Shown one piece after another: positions 1-10,605 of a DNA stretch of 64,000 nucleotides. A program made the translations under genes and the position numbers. Source of the stretch: Zygaena filipendulae (taxonomy: Eukaryota > Arthropoda > Insecta > Lepidoptera > Zygaenidae); NCBI GenBank assembly GCA_907165275.2, contig OU015670.1, positions 2,879,501-2,943,500 on the forward strand, read 5' to 3'. The notes under the pieces were generated by a model. That model saw only the letters and a program-made list of their open reading frames with translations. It was not told the origin of the DNA and searched no databases. Every line of letters starts with the position of its first letter. Within the stretch, counting starts at the first letter, position 1.

Positions 1-19
1 TGACACTAAACAATTAAAA

Positions 20-906
20 TTGCAAATCCAACATCTAATAGATTCCTTAAATTTAATGAATAAAAAATATGAGACATCTCAAGAGGTGATTAGGGAGTAC
101 TCATGTGCAGTGAATGATCTTATAAAACTATCAAACAGTAGTACAGAGAGTTCAAACTCATCGGTAAATAACTATAATAGTAATTTTGCTCGCTCAATTC
201 ATTCACAGCGGTTGAGTGGGCCCTCTATCTCTTCTTATATTTCAATGCACGAGGATCTGAATGACTGTTCATTGATGCAGTCATTAAACTCTGTGCAAAA
301 AACTATCATGTATAGTGATGATATTGGAAAAAATATGGGCTCAATATTAAACTCTCATTTCAAGGGACATTCTATCCTTAATAACTGCTCACCTTCAGCA
401 GATTTTAATCACATACTGAATAAAATATTACAATGTAATCTTAAAGATTACACAAATTTAATTATTTTTGTAGAAAATAGGGGAAATGTGAATAAAAAAA
501 GTCTTATTAAATATTGTGATTATTTAGCAAGTTTAAACTTAAAAAGATTATTTTGTTTACATTTCCCTACTATAACACATTGCCAGAAGCAGAAAATAAC
601 CTTAGATATAAGCTAAATGAGTGTATGTACACCATCTCAAAATATAATGAAATATTTCATGTTATTGACACTAACACTTTGGTTAGTAATAAAAGATATT
701 ATTTGACAAAAGGTAGGCATTACCTTTCCCATAGTTTTAAGCGACAGGTAGCAATCTCGCTAAATATATCAGCCAAGAACTTGGCTACTAACTCTGCCTC
801 TATTGAGCAGTATACTGACAATTGTATTGACATGGAACACAACAATGTTGACGTTCATAGTAATAACTTAATTACATTGGAATCAATTCCAAATCATTTA
901 AATTAA
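20..906 (+). pseudogene. LINE ORF1 (gag-like), esterase-like C-terminus, one frameshift
   Basis: Two overlapping frames (20-616 and 553-906) together read as one ORF1. The N-terminal part is polar and Ser/Asn-rich (residues about 40-75), which could be a coiled-coil or linker region. The C-terminal part resembles the SGNH-hydrolase-like domain of CR1 ORF1 proteins: a region with DTNTLV, then YYLTKGRHYLS, where the GRH would correspond to the catalytic His block. The frame change falls between about 553 and 616, so this copy is broken. The true 5' end may be off the window. The domain call is tentative because the catalytic Ser block cannot be placed with certainty. Confidence 0.55.
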
Positions 907-1034
907 ATAATAGGACAACAGAGAAGTCCTCTGGCACTAATTTAACCAATTTTTCTGACATTTCAAATGATTGTTATTATTTAAAACAGAGCCGAAACAA
1001 AAAACCTATCTCAAATAAATATTGTATTAACCTA

Positions 1035-3848
1035 GTGCATCAAAATATATATTGTATGACAGCAGGCAAGCAGCTGGAGCTGGAATTATTCATGAATTCG
1101 GAGGATATCAGTGTTATGTGTATTACAGAGCACTGGTTAAGGGCGCACCAGCTCATGTTTAGTTTCAGTAATCACCGGGCCGGCAGTTCGTTCTGCAGAG
1201 TGAATGCAATACATGGAGGGTCCTTAATTTTAATAAATAAAAAGCTTAAGTTTAAAGAACGGAAAGATATTGTATCTCTCTCTGTAGAATGTGTAATAGA
1301 GCTTGCTTGTGTGGAATTGGAGCGATTCATTGTTGTTTGTGTATACAGACCTCCTTCTGGTGACTACAATAATTTTTCGGACGTTATGGATGTTGCTTTA
1401 TCCAAATTAAGTAACAGTGATAAGAATCTGTTAGTTTGCGGAGATTTTAATGTTAATATTCTTGAAAAAATATCCATATCATTCAATATTCTAAATTTAT
1501 TCAGATCATATAATCTTTTGCACTTATTTATGGAGCCTACTAGAATATGCGCTACCGCATCTACCTGTTTAGATAATATTTATAGTAATGTAGTTCCCAA
1601 GTACAAGAATATTATTAATAAATTAGACTCTGATCACTCTGGTCAATTCATAAATTTTGAAATAATAAAAAAACCTGTGGCTAAAAAAAATATCAATTAT
1701 GTGCCGGTAACAGCAAATCGCTTGGAGCGTATGCGAAATGATTTAATTAGTAACTTGCCTTTTTTACAATCTAACTTAGATCCCAATTCTTTATACAGTT
1801 CGTTCTTTCATTCTTTCCTTAATGAGTTTAACAAAATATTTAGTTCCAAGTTGATTACAGTTACTGACAGTCTGGTCTTTGGCGAATGGGCTACAGTAGG
1901 AATACACAAAAGTAGGCAAATGTTATACAAGTTGTACTACGAAAGACAGTTCAACAATAGTGAAGAGTTTAAAGAGTATGTAAAATCATACTCAAAGATT
2001 TTCAAAACTGTGTGCATATTGGCTAAATCGCATTTTATCAGTTCTAAGATCAAAAATAGTAGTGATAAAATTAAAGCCACATGGAAAGTAATTAATGAAG
2101 AAACTGGTAAAGCAAAATTTAATGACACCACTTTTGAGTTATGCGTTAATGGCAAATTAATTAAGTCGGATTTGGAAGTCGCAAATGAGTTTGAAAGCTT
2201 CTTCGCTAAAATACCAGTTTCTTTAACCAGCACTTTAGACTCTTCTACCTTAATTGCGGAGTCTCTTCTTAAGGCTAATGTTCCAGAATGTTCTAGTGAA
2301 TTTAATTTTAGCCACGTAAGTGTATCTGATATTTTTAAAGTTTTTAAGACAATAAATCTTAAGAAAACCGCTGATCTGTGGGGGATTTCTGTTACGATTA
2401 TAAATTCGTTGATTCAAATTATTGCACCAGATTTAGTTATTATATTTAATAAATGTGTAGACTGTGGTGTGTTTCCTGACCTAATGAAATATAGTAAGAT
2501 AACGCCTTTGTTTAAAACAGGTAATACATCGGACCCTACTAACTTTAGACCAATTTCAGTACTACCAACATTTAGTAAAATATTTGAAAAACTTATGCTA
2601 GACCAACTTAACTTATATTTTTATAAAAACGACTTACTGCATCACAAACAGTTCGGTTTTACTCGTGGTCGCTCTACAACTGATGCAGGAATTAAATTGA
2701 TTGAAAATATCTTTGAGGCCTGGGAGGAGTCACGTGACGCTTATGGAGTGTTTTGTGATTTGTCCAAGGCATTTGATTGTGTTTTGCATACAACGTTGGT
2801 CAGGAAATTGCACTACTATGGAGTAAGAGGCATGGCTTTGGATCTTCTTACTTCCTATTTAAGTGATAGGATCCAAAGGGTTGATGTCAATGGAAAACGA
2901 TCAAATGGATCTGCCGTAGTGATGGGTGTGCCGCAAGGATCTTTAGGACCATTCCTGTTCCTTGTTTATATAAACGACTTGCCTTATTTGGTGAGGGAGA
3001 ACCATGAGATAGTATTGTTTGCAGATGATACATCTTTAGTATTTAAGGTTAATAGACAGCAATCGGCTGTAGACGATGTGAACAATGCTCTCTCTAAAAT
3101 AGTACACTGGTTTAATGCCAATAATCTCTTGCTAAACCGCAGTAAAACTAAATGTGTAAGATTTGTAACAAAAAATGTCAAACAAGTTAAAACTAGTGTA
3201 AAAATTAACAATGATGATTTGGAACTGGTCGATGAAACTGTCTTTCTGGGTATAACACTAGACGCAAAATTACAATGGGGCCCACATATAGGAAAGCTAT
3301 CGGGCAGACTAAGCTCAGCTGCTTTTGCTGTTAAGAAAATTCGTCAATTAACTGATATTGATACTGCGCGTTTAGTTTATTTTAGTTATTTCCACAGCAT
3401 TATGTCATATGGTATATTGCTGTGGGGTAGTGCCGCGGATATCGAGTCTATATTCGTGTTGCAAAAACGAGCTGTTCGGGCTATCTATAAGTTGGGCCCT
3501 CGGGAGTCATTAAGAACTAAATTCGGCGAGTATAAAATAATGACTGTATATTCTCAGTACATATACGAGAATTTATTGTATGTTCATAAAAACTTAGGCA
3601 ACTTTAAGAAAAACAGTGATTTGCATAATATAAACTTAAGAAATAAAGACAAACTTGCTGTGCCCACTACTAGGCTCCATAAAATTTCTAATTCTTTCAA
3701 GGGACAATGTATACGCTTTTACAACAAACTACCGAACGATGTAGTTAATTTGTCAATTAATAAATTTAAAAGCTTAATTAAACGCATTTTGTGCGATAAA
3801 GCCTATTATAGCGTAAAGGATTATTTGAATGATACAAACGTTTGGTGA
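1035..3848 (+). CDS. LINE ORF2: endonuclease and reverse transcriptase
   Basis: The protein carries an apurinic-like endonuclease (residues about 1-220) with ITEHWL, YRPPSGD, CGDFNVN and SDHSGQF. A reverse transcriptase follows (about 460-740) with FRPISVLPTFSKIFE, QFGFTRGRSTTDA, DLSKAFDCV, GVPQGS and the catalytic FADDTS. A thumb and C-terminal region with LPNDVVN closes it. It is open for about 937 codons. The frame continues upstream of the GTG at 1035 (reading INLVHQNI, the usual start of the endonuclease fold) and the first ATG is at 1056, so the true start is uncertain. The enzyme nicks target DNA and reverse transcribes its own RNA there. No internal stop is seen. Confidence 0.85.
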   Translation: MHQNIYCMTAGKQLELELFMNSEDISVMCITEHWLRAHQLMFSFSNHRAGSSFCRVNAIHGGSLILINKKLKFKERKDIVSLSVECVIELACVELERFIVVCVYRPPSGDYNNFSDVMDVALSKLSNSDKNLLVCGDFNVNILEKISISFNILNLFRSYNLLHLFMEPTRICATASTCLDNIYSNVVPKYKNIINKLDSDHSGQFINFEIIKKPVAKKNINYVPVTANRLERMRNDLISNLPFLQSNLDPNSLYSSFFHSFLNEFNKIFSSKLITVTDSLVFGEWATVGIHKSRQMLYKLYYERQFNNSEEFKEYVKSYSKIFKTVCILAKSHFISSKIKNSSDKIKATWKVINEETGKAKFNDTTFELCVNGKLIKSDLEVANEFESFFAKIPVSLTSTLDSSTLIAESLLKANVPECSSEFNFSHVSVSDIFKVFKTINLKKTADLWGISVTIINSLIQIIAPDLVIIFNKCVDCGVFPDLMKYSKITPLFKTGNTSDPTNFRPISVLPTFSKIFEKLMLDQLNLYFYKNDLLHHKQFGFTRGRSTTDAGIKLIENIFEAWEESRDAYGVFCDLSKAFDCVLHTTLVRKLHYYGVRGMALDLLTSYLSDRIQRVDVNGKRSNGSAVVMGVPQGSLGPFLFLVYINDLPYLVRENHEIVLFADDTSLVFKVNRQQSAVDDVNNALSKIVHWFNANNLLLNRSKTKCVRFVTKNVKQVKTSVKINNDDLELVDETVFLGITLDAKLQWGPHIGKLSGRLSSAAFAVKKIRQLTDIDTARLVYFSYFHSIMSYGILLWGSAADIESIFVLQKRAVRAIYKLGPRESLRTKFGEYKIMTVYSQYIYENLLYVHKNLGNFKKNSDLHNINLRNKDKLAVPTTRLHKISNSFKGQCIRFYNKLPNDVVNLSINKFKSLIKRILCDKAYYSVKDYLNDTNVW

Positions 3849-4447
3849 TGAATTGCTCTTTTCTATTTTTTATCTTTTATTTTTATTTGATGTGATGTGT
3901 GCGAACAACGTAGCCATTACCGGCCTTACATATTGATTAAATTAAGAATTAATTTCATTGACACGATAGTGGCTAGATTATGTCATGCTCACTCAAATGT
4001 CCCGCTGGCGGTGGCGTGTGAGTCGGGTCGCTCGGTTCCCTCTAATATGGTTGAGCGGGGCGGGGCTTACGAGCACGTCATACTCGTGAACGGGTGCCGT
4101 CAGTTGGTACTGGTCATGTCTGGTCTACTATTAGGTATAGATGCTTAATCCTAATGTCTCTATAGTTAGCTGTACCTGCCGCATGTAGTTTATTGCTGGT
4201 TACGGCTCATTATTCTCACATAATTAAAGTTGGGTTACCACTAATATTATAAAATATATATTATAATTTTAAATTGACAGCGTGCTGCTGTAGAGTTTGT
4301 TGCGCAGCTTCTTCTCTTAAGCCATAGCACTAGGAAGCTGTGAAGGGTGGATATTTTATGGGTGCTGTCTACTGTAAACTGTAATTTTATTGACGTCAAA
4401 AAGAGCCACATTATGGGCCTAATTTGAATAAATGATTTGAGTATTGT
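3849..4447 (+). other. LINE 3' untranslated region
   Basis: Non-coding tail of the LINE. A small open frame at 3897-4148 has no recognisable domain and is treated as chance. The last 180 bases contain the blocks TTGTTGCGCAGCTTCTTC and GACGTCAAAA and end in an AATAAATGATTTGA segment, resembling 3' ends of insect LINEs. There is no long poly(A). Confidence 0.6.
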
Positions 4448-5298
4448 ATTTATTACGCCCAGTTGCGCCGCACCCCGAATCTCACCCCGGGCATATATGA
4501 CATCACAGAGATGTTATGTATGCCCGGGATTAAAATCGACGCCTGGCGGGGCAAACACGGACCCGCGCAGTGCCACCGGTGTCAGCAGTTCCGGCATTCG
4601 TCGTTCGGTTGCCACCGGAGGCTTGCGTGCGTCCGCTGCGGCGAGGAGCACGCCGCTGCCGACTGCCCCCGCCCCAAAGAGGAGCCCCCCACCTGCGTCA
4701 ACTGCGGGGGGGCACACCCGGCCAACAGGGCATCGTGCCCCGTCTTCAAAAGGGAAGCCCGGAACAAAAAGGCAGGCACGGTCGCCCTCTCTACCGGCCG
4801 ACCTGTCGCCCCGCAAGTGGCGCAGGTGGCAGCGGAAGCCGGCGCCACCGCCCTGATGGCGCCCGCGAACATCCCGAAGCGGCGTGCTTCGGGTGCGGCG
4901 GCTCCTCCTTCCTTTTCCGGCATGAAGAGGAAGAGAAAGAGGGGCAAAAAGAAGAAGAAGGGGAGCGTGGAGGGGGCTGCTTAAGAACCCCCGGCGATGC
5001 CCACTGGTCCGGCTACTGCTCCTCCCCAACCCTCATCAGCAACGGCTCTCCCCGCTGCCCGCAGGCCCGGCGCTTCTAAGCCCCGGGCTCCGGGAGCGGG
5101 CAAGAGCAACAAGCTAGTCGCCATCGAGATGGTGATCGGCGTCCTCCAAGATGTGCTGGTGGCCATCAGGGACGACGCCGACCCCATCCAGGTCATCCTG
5201 AGCGGGATGTCCCGCATCCTGCGCCAGGTGTGACTTCGCTCAGGATGATCTACTGGAACGCCAACGGTCTTCGGGGCAAAACATCCGTCCTGAAGACC
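4448..5298 (+). pseudogene. Jockey ORF1 (gag) 3' fragment, nonsense mutation
   Basis: Nearly identical to 41747-42592 of the full-length Jockey. It carries the PRE_C2HC-type region and CCHC zinc knuckles (CHRCQQFRHSSFGCH, CVRCGEEHAAADC, CVNCGGAHPANRASC), which bind RNA in the Gag particle. It keeps seven Gs after CVNC (about 4705-4711), so the reading frame is intact where the full-length copy has six. Its own frame is stopped at 4982-4984, where TAA replaces the TCA of the other copy; the same frame then reopens to 5233. The first bases of ORF2 (endonuclease start MIYWNANGLRG) follow and the match stops abruptly near 5298. Confidence 0.85.
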
Positions 5299-5453
5299 TC
5301 GTTAGCTCGAGACTCGAGTGATAAATTCTTACTAAGTTGTAAGGAATGTAAATAGTTCACTCGAGTGACTCGAAAACTCGATTACAACTCGAGTGACGTA
5401 GTAAAATTACTCGAGTGACTCGATTCACAAAATCCCACTCGAGTCGCATCACT
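5299..5453. repeat. CTCGAGTGACTCGA repeat cluster, probable hAT-type MITE end
   Basis: Five or so copies of the palindrome ACTCGAGT occur in 150 bases, several as ACTCGAGTGACTCGA. The right edge reads CGACTCGAG on the reverse strand after TAGTGATG, similar to hAT termini. No matching left terminus or target-site duplication was found, so it is probably truncated. Confidence 0.4.
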
Positions 5454-5529
5454 AGCGAGATAAGCGCTCTCTCCTCCGGGTAAGATCGGATTGCTTAGCA
5501 ACTCTTGTTATTGGCCTTTCAATTCTGTT

Positions 5530-6050
5530 CCTAAAGCCGGGCGCATACATACTGATTCCGGATCAGGTTTCCGTATCAGGGTTTCAGATTCGGAAACCTG
5601 AATGGTCCGCGTCGATAAGGCGCACACCGTTCTTACTTTTTCCGGACAGAAAAAAACCTGACGTTCGATTCGGAATTTCTCCGTGCGTTCATTTTGGAAG
5701 AACGGAAAAAAACCTGATGACGTCATCCCGAACGCAGCATTCGCATACATTTTGGCTCGATCGCCGCACACGTACTTACGGAAATTTTCATTCAGAATCA
5801 TTCAGAATCGCGTTGGCGCTGTGCCGAGTACACGTACGACGTTTACGCTCTCCGTCCGCTGTCAAAAAAAAATGTGCGATGCCGAGAATTTGATAATGAG
5901 TGTTGAAAAACACCAATGCATATGGGACATAAATCACGCGGATTATCATAACCGTGATATGAAAGATTTGGCCTGGGAACAGATATGTAAAGATCTTATT
6001 CAGGATTGGGAAACGTGCACAGATAAAGTAAACAAATGTAAGTATTTTAA
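5530..6050 (+). pseudogene. Harbinger left end with MADF-domain exon 1
   Basis: The segment opens with GGGCGCATACATACTG followed by GC-rich, partly palindromic sequence (GATTCCGGATCAGGTTTCCG), as in Harbinger subterminal regions. An exon at 5872-6037 encodes the N-terminal half of a MADF domain: LIMSVEKHQCIWD, then HADYHNRDMKDLAWEQI. It is followed by a consensus donor GTAAGT at 6038. The exon is 166 bases (55 codons plus one base), the same splice phase as exon 1 of the complete Harbinger at 8446. Downstream the element is lost and polymerase-like sequence begins near 6180, so this is a remnant. No transposase is left here. Confidence 0.6.
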
Positions 6051-6179
6051 TATTCCTTTATTGTTGAATCAATTTGGATTAATAATACTTTCATTGTATT
6101 GGTATGACAGTTCTCCTTCCGGCGAGACGAAATACTCGGCGAAATTATCTCGTATAGTTAGTTCGAATTATCGTATTCC

Positions 6180-8171
6180 TTCTTTCATCCCATTTTTGTT
6201 TCATATAATTTAACTAACTATGATGCACACTTCATCGTTCATGCCCTTAACTGCATGGATGGTGATATTGAGGTAATTCCCCCAAAATAAAGAAATATAT
6301 GTATCATTTTCTAAAAAACTTGATGTCGATGGTAATCCAGTACACTTAAGGTTTCTAGATTATTTTAGATTTATGTCAAGTAGTTTTGATAGTTTAACAA
6401 AAAATCTTAAAGAAGAACAGTTCAGAGAAATGAAAAAACAATTTCCCAAGGATGAAGATTTTTATCGTTTGATAAGGAAAGGTATATTCCTCAACGAGTT
6501 TATAACTTCATATGATTTATTATTACAGACTAAATTGTTACCGAGCAAAGATAAATTCCATAGTTCTTTAAGTAATTCACATATATCCGACGATGATTAC
6601 AATCATGCTCGAGATGTATGGAATCATTTTAAATGTCGAAATATGTTAGATTACTCTAATATTTACCTTAAAACGGATGTTATGTTGTTAACAGACATTT
6701 TGAAAATTTTCGTGACGTATGTAAGTAAACATATGATTTAGATCCAACTCTTACACTGCTCCAGGATTAAGTTGGGAAGCAATGTTAAAATTTACAAAAA
6801 TTAAACTGGAGTTGTTATAAGATTTCGAAATGTCATTATTTGTAAAATCAGGTATTAGAGGCGGCGTTTCAGTTTGTTGTAACAGGTACGGGAAAGCTAA
6901 TAATGAGTATACCAATGATTTTGATCGAGATTTACCAAAGTCTTATTTAATATATCTCGATGCAAATAACCTTTATGGTTGGGCGATGTCTCAGTATATG
7001 CCTGAAGGAAATTTTCAGTGGGTTAACACAGACATAGATTTTCATCTCTTACCCACATCAGATATTGGCTATATTTTAGAAGTTGATTGGGAATATCCGG
7101 AAGATATTCACGACTTACATTCAGATTTAATAATATTGTCATCGGGGGCAGTAAAGAAAAAAAATTGGTCCCTAACTTGCTACCGAAAAGCAATTATGTT
7201 ATTCACTACAGGAATCTTATACAATGTCTATAATTAGGCATGAAACTTGTTAAAGTTCATAGAGTACTTCAATTTAATCAAAGTCCCTGGCTTAAAAAAT
7301 ACATCGAACTTAACAACGAATTAAGAATATCTGCTGAAAACAACTTTGAAAAAGATTTTTTTAAGCTAATGAACAATTCCGTATTCGGAAAGACCATGGA
7401 AAATATAGAAAAAAGAGTCAATGTTAAGTTATTAACACATTGGGAAAATCGTGGCAAAACTCAAGGTGTACAAAGTTTGGTTGCTCGACCAGAATTCCAT
7501 AGCCTTTCCATTTTCTCAGAATCGTTAATTGCCGTTCAGTTAAAGAAAACTAAATTATTTTATAACAAACCTATTTATTTAGGGTTTTGTATATTAGATA
7601 TTTCTAAAACGCTTATGTATAATTTTCATTACAATTATATTAAGTCAAAGTATAATGATAAGGCTATAAATTGCTTTATACTGATACAGACAGCTTCATT
7701 TATCATATTTTCACTGAAAACTTTTATAACGACATACGATCCGATTTGTCGATTTATTTCGATACATAGGACTATCCTCCTGATAATGTCTTTGGTTTTC
7801 CTCAATTAAATAAAAAAAAGTGAGGATTGTCCAAGGACGAAAATAATGGTAAAATATTAAAAGAGTTTGTTGGTTTGAGATCGAAAATGTACGTAACAGA
7901 TGTTGAGAATAAAATTACAGCTAAAGCAAAAGAAGTGAATAAAAATGTGACCAAAAATATGAAAATTGAAATGTTTAAAACCTGTTTGTTTAAGGAAGAA
8001 ATAAAAACTGCTGAAATGTATAGAATAAGAAGTGTGAAGCATATTTTATTTACACAGAAAATAAATAAAATCTGCTTATCCTACAATGACACTAAAAGAT
8101 ATGTTATACCCAATTCTACAGACACTTTTGCTTGGGGTCATTATCGTATTAAAGATATCAATAATATTTAG
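6180..8171 (+). pseudogene. Decayed protein-primed DNA polymerase B (Polinton/Maverick type)
   Basis: Four open segments (6373-6741, 6830-7237, 7240-7809, 7827-8171) plus a broken leader from about 6180 read collinearly as one family-B DNA polymerase. The leader holds an exonuclease-like NYDAHFIVHAL in shifted frames. Later motifs are YLDANNLYGWAMSQY (Pol A-like motif), LMNNSVFGKTMENIEKR (motif B), LVARPEFHSLSIFSE, KPIYLGFCILDISKTLMY, a disrupted motif C region near 7675-7700, and KDENNGKILKEFVGLR. Such polymerases replicate Polinton/Maverick elements and related adintovirus-like DNA. At least four frameshifts or stops are present, so it is inactive. No integrase, capsid or terminal repeats were found nearby. 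Harbinger-1 inserted at its 3' end. Confidence 0.75.
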
Positions 8172-8176
8172 TTAAG

Positions 8177-8400
8177 GCCTCCTACGCACTGGCGACCATG
8201 GTCGCCGCGACCTGGCCGCGGCGGCCAGTGAATTCTGGACTTTATATGGCAATCGCTATAGCCCCTACGCACTTAGCGGCCAGCGACCAGCGGCCACCGT
8301 TGGCCGCGGCGTCCAATTTGATGCCACGCGACCAGCGACCAATCGTGGCCGTCGAGAACATCACTTCTGTATTAAAATTCATCAGTGCTACCGCATCGGC
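8177..8400. repeat. Harbinger-1 left terminal and subterminal repeats
   Basis: The outer CCTACGCACTGGCGACCAT is followed by repeated GGCCGCGGCG and GACCAGCGGCC blocks. A second partial terminal copy (CCTACGCACTTAGCGGCCAG) occurs at about 8272. Such arrays are plausible binding sites for the element's own MADF or transposase proteins; that role is inferred. Confidence 0.7.
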
Positions 8401-8445
8401 CGCGGCGACCAGACGTGTAGCTAGCTACAGAGTGATTATTTTACA

Positions 8446-10605
8446 ATGGCCAATTTCGACACGGAAAGGTTCATAATTGAAGTTGAAAATAGAAGAGGTT
8501 TATGGGATTTAGCATCAAATGATTACTCCAATAAAGATGTTAAGCGGCAGTTGTGGCTTGAAGTGGTCGATATATTTAGCGGTGAATCCATGGAAGATAA
8601 AGAAAAGGCAGAACTTGGTTAGTATTTTATTTTATTATGCCTAAGTAAATTAATAATGCGATGAACTACAATAAACGCAGCAGGTGCTGTAGTAGCATTC
8701 GACACGTATATGTGACATGAGTGATTTTTTTTTAAAGTTGTTCCGTTCATTCAAAATCTAAGAAATTTTAGCAAATAGGTAATTGTCAAAAGTATAACTA
8801 TTTTATTTCTACTATTTTTCGCTTTGCACATGAGTTTTGACAATTATTTGCTAAAATTTCCCAGGTTTTCGTAATGATTGGAATAACTTTTTAAAAAGAT
8901 TACTCATACCGCATGTGCGTTCGACGCCATTTTGTTTACGGCGCGCAATGGCGGCTCGCGGCGAGCACCCATATATTTACAAATTGTGCCAGGGCAAGCG
9001 ACCATCGGTACTGAAGTAGTTTGCGAATACATCTCGATATTCGGTTGATGTTCTATTTGCTCTATTAGGTAAACATGCAGGTATTTCTAATAAAGCCTCT
9101 GGTACAGTTAACGTGTCCTTGAAATCATATCCGTCTCTTTCTCGCACAAAATTATGAAGCACACATAGAGCTTTTATAATCACAACTGCAAATTCTTTCT
9201 TGACGTTTAGGGGTCGGTGAAGAATCTGCCATTTATTGGCTAATATTCCAAATGTACATTCAATATAGCGGCGGGCACGGGATAGTCGATAATTAAAATT
9301 AGTCTTTACATTATTCAAGTTTCTCCCAGCATACGGTCGCATCATATGTTCCGATAGTGAAAACGCCTCATCACCCACTAAAACGAACGGCATTGATTGG
9401 CCATTTTCTTTGATGGGGTTATTGCTCGGAATATCGAGATCATTATTTAAAAGCCTATGATAAAATACAGAGTCTTTGTAAATTGACGAATCACTGCATT
9501 TGCCGTATGCTCCAATATCTACGTAAAGAAATTTATAATTTACATCACATATTGCAAGTAACACGATTGAAAAATAATTCTTGTAATTGTAATAAAGAGA
9601 TCCCGAATGTTGTGGTTTGATAACTCTAATGTGCTTGCCGTCGATGGCTCCGATGCAATTAGGAAATTGGGCGTATTTTTGAAAACCTTCAGCCGTTTGA
9701 ATCCACTTATCTCTGGTCAATTGTGGCATCACAATTGGTTTTAATAACTCCCATATTGCTTCACAAACATCAAATACTATTTCCGATACTGTAGGAAGCC
9801 CTATACGGTATTCATGACTTATATGAGATAAAGAACACCCAGTAGCCAAATACCTGAAAATAAAATTCACATTAATAAACATAATATTAGTTTTGTAATA
9901 TGTACTACATTTATTTATTGATTTACAGGCATTACTCTCCAAAAAAGATGGAAAAACCTTAGAGACTGTTTCACAAGAGAGCTGCGCCGTCTTAAAGATG
10001 TCAAAAGTGGTTCTGCTGCAAAAAGTAAATCACAATACACCTATTTCAACCAATTACTGTTTTTGAAATCAGTGCTGGACACAAACGCAACAGAAAATAG
10101 TCTCGAAGAGGCAAGTCAAGAAAATGAAAGTGCAAGATCTTCTGATCTTGAGACTCAACAGTCTGCATCAAAGTCGCTTAGAACAAAAAGGAAGAAAAAA
10201 ATACCAAACGAAGAATCCGATACAGACCCTCTAATTTCAGTTCTGCATAAGACCATAGCGACTACACAGAATGATTCAAATTGTGACAGACTGTTTCTTT
10301 TATCCCTCCTCGAAAGATTTCAAACAATCCCTGCTGCAATGAAGACCAAAGCGAAAATGGAAATCATGGAAATTATAGAAAAATACCAACTGAACTGTAC
10401 ACCTACAACAGCGCGCATAAACTATTCAAGTAATTTCAATACTCTTAACGACCAAGAATATGACCCGCATCGACCGAGTTATTCAGGTTATTCTACTACC
10501 AACAGGATATCAGATGATTCAAATTACAGCGATACTCATACTCATTATTCTGATATTTCTCAAAATTCAGAAATGATAGACCTATTTCCCAATTTGAATG
10601 ATTAA
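8446..10605 (+). CDS. Harbinger-1 MADF/BESS DNA-binding protein (spliced)
   Basis: Two exons: 8446-8617 and 9929-10605, giving 282 residues. Donor G|GTTAGT at 8618 and acceptor TTACAG at 9923-9928; the joined frame is open. Residues about 8-95 form a MADF (Myb/SANT-like) domain: FIIEVENRRGLWD, then RWKNLRDCFTRELRR and YFNQLLFLKSVL. Near residues 185-225 is a BESS-like helix pair (FLLSLLERFQTIP, KAKMEIMEIIEKY). MADF/Myb-like proteins of Harbinger elements bind DNA and help move the transposase to the nucleus and to the termini. The intron 8618-9928 encloses transposase exon 2 on the other strand. The ATG at 8446 lies just inside the GC-rich subterminal region. Confidence 0.8.

Larger units (their letters stand above)
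1..4447 (+). mobile_element. Non-LTR retrotransposon (CR1/Jockey superfamily LINE), 5' end outside window
   Basis: The stretch reads as a LINE in the usual order: a gag-like ORF1 (broken), an endonuclease/reverse transcriptase ORF2, and a 3' untranslated region ending in GAATAAATGATTTGAG-type sequence. No LTRs are present. It ends against a fragment of Jockey gag (from about 4448) that matches 41747 onward, so this LINE may have inserted into an older Jockey copy. The left junction lies outside the window, so no target-site duplication can be checked. Clade assignment (CR1, Daphne or Jockey-like) is inferred from protein motifs only. Confidence 0.8.

Noticed and set aside
3897..4148. 83-codon open frame after the LINE ORF2
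   Set aside because: No domain, lies in the LINE 3' region and has no supporting start context; treated as chance.
4514..5029. Minus-strand and alternative-frame ORFs over the Jockey gag fragment
   Set aside because: GC-rich coding DNA opens shadow frames; the plus-strand gag frame explains the conservation.
5508..5801. Minus-strand 97-codon ORF
   Set aside because: It covers the palindromic Harbinger end and shows no domain.
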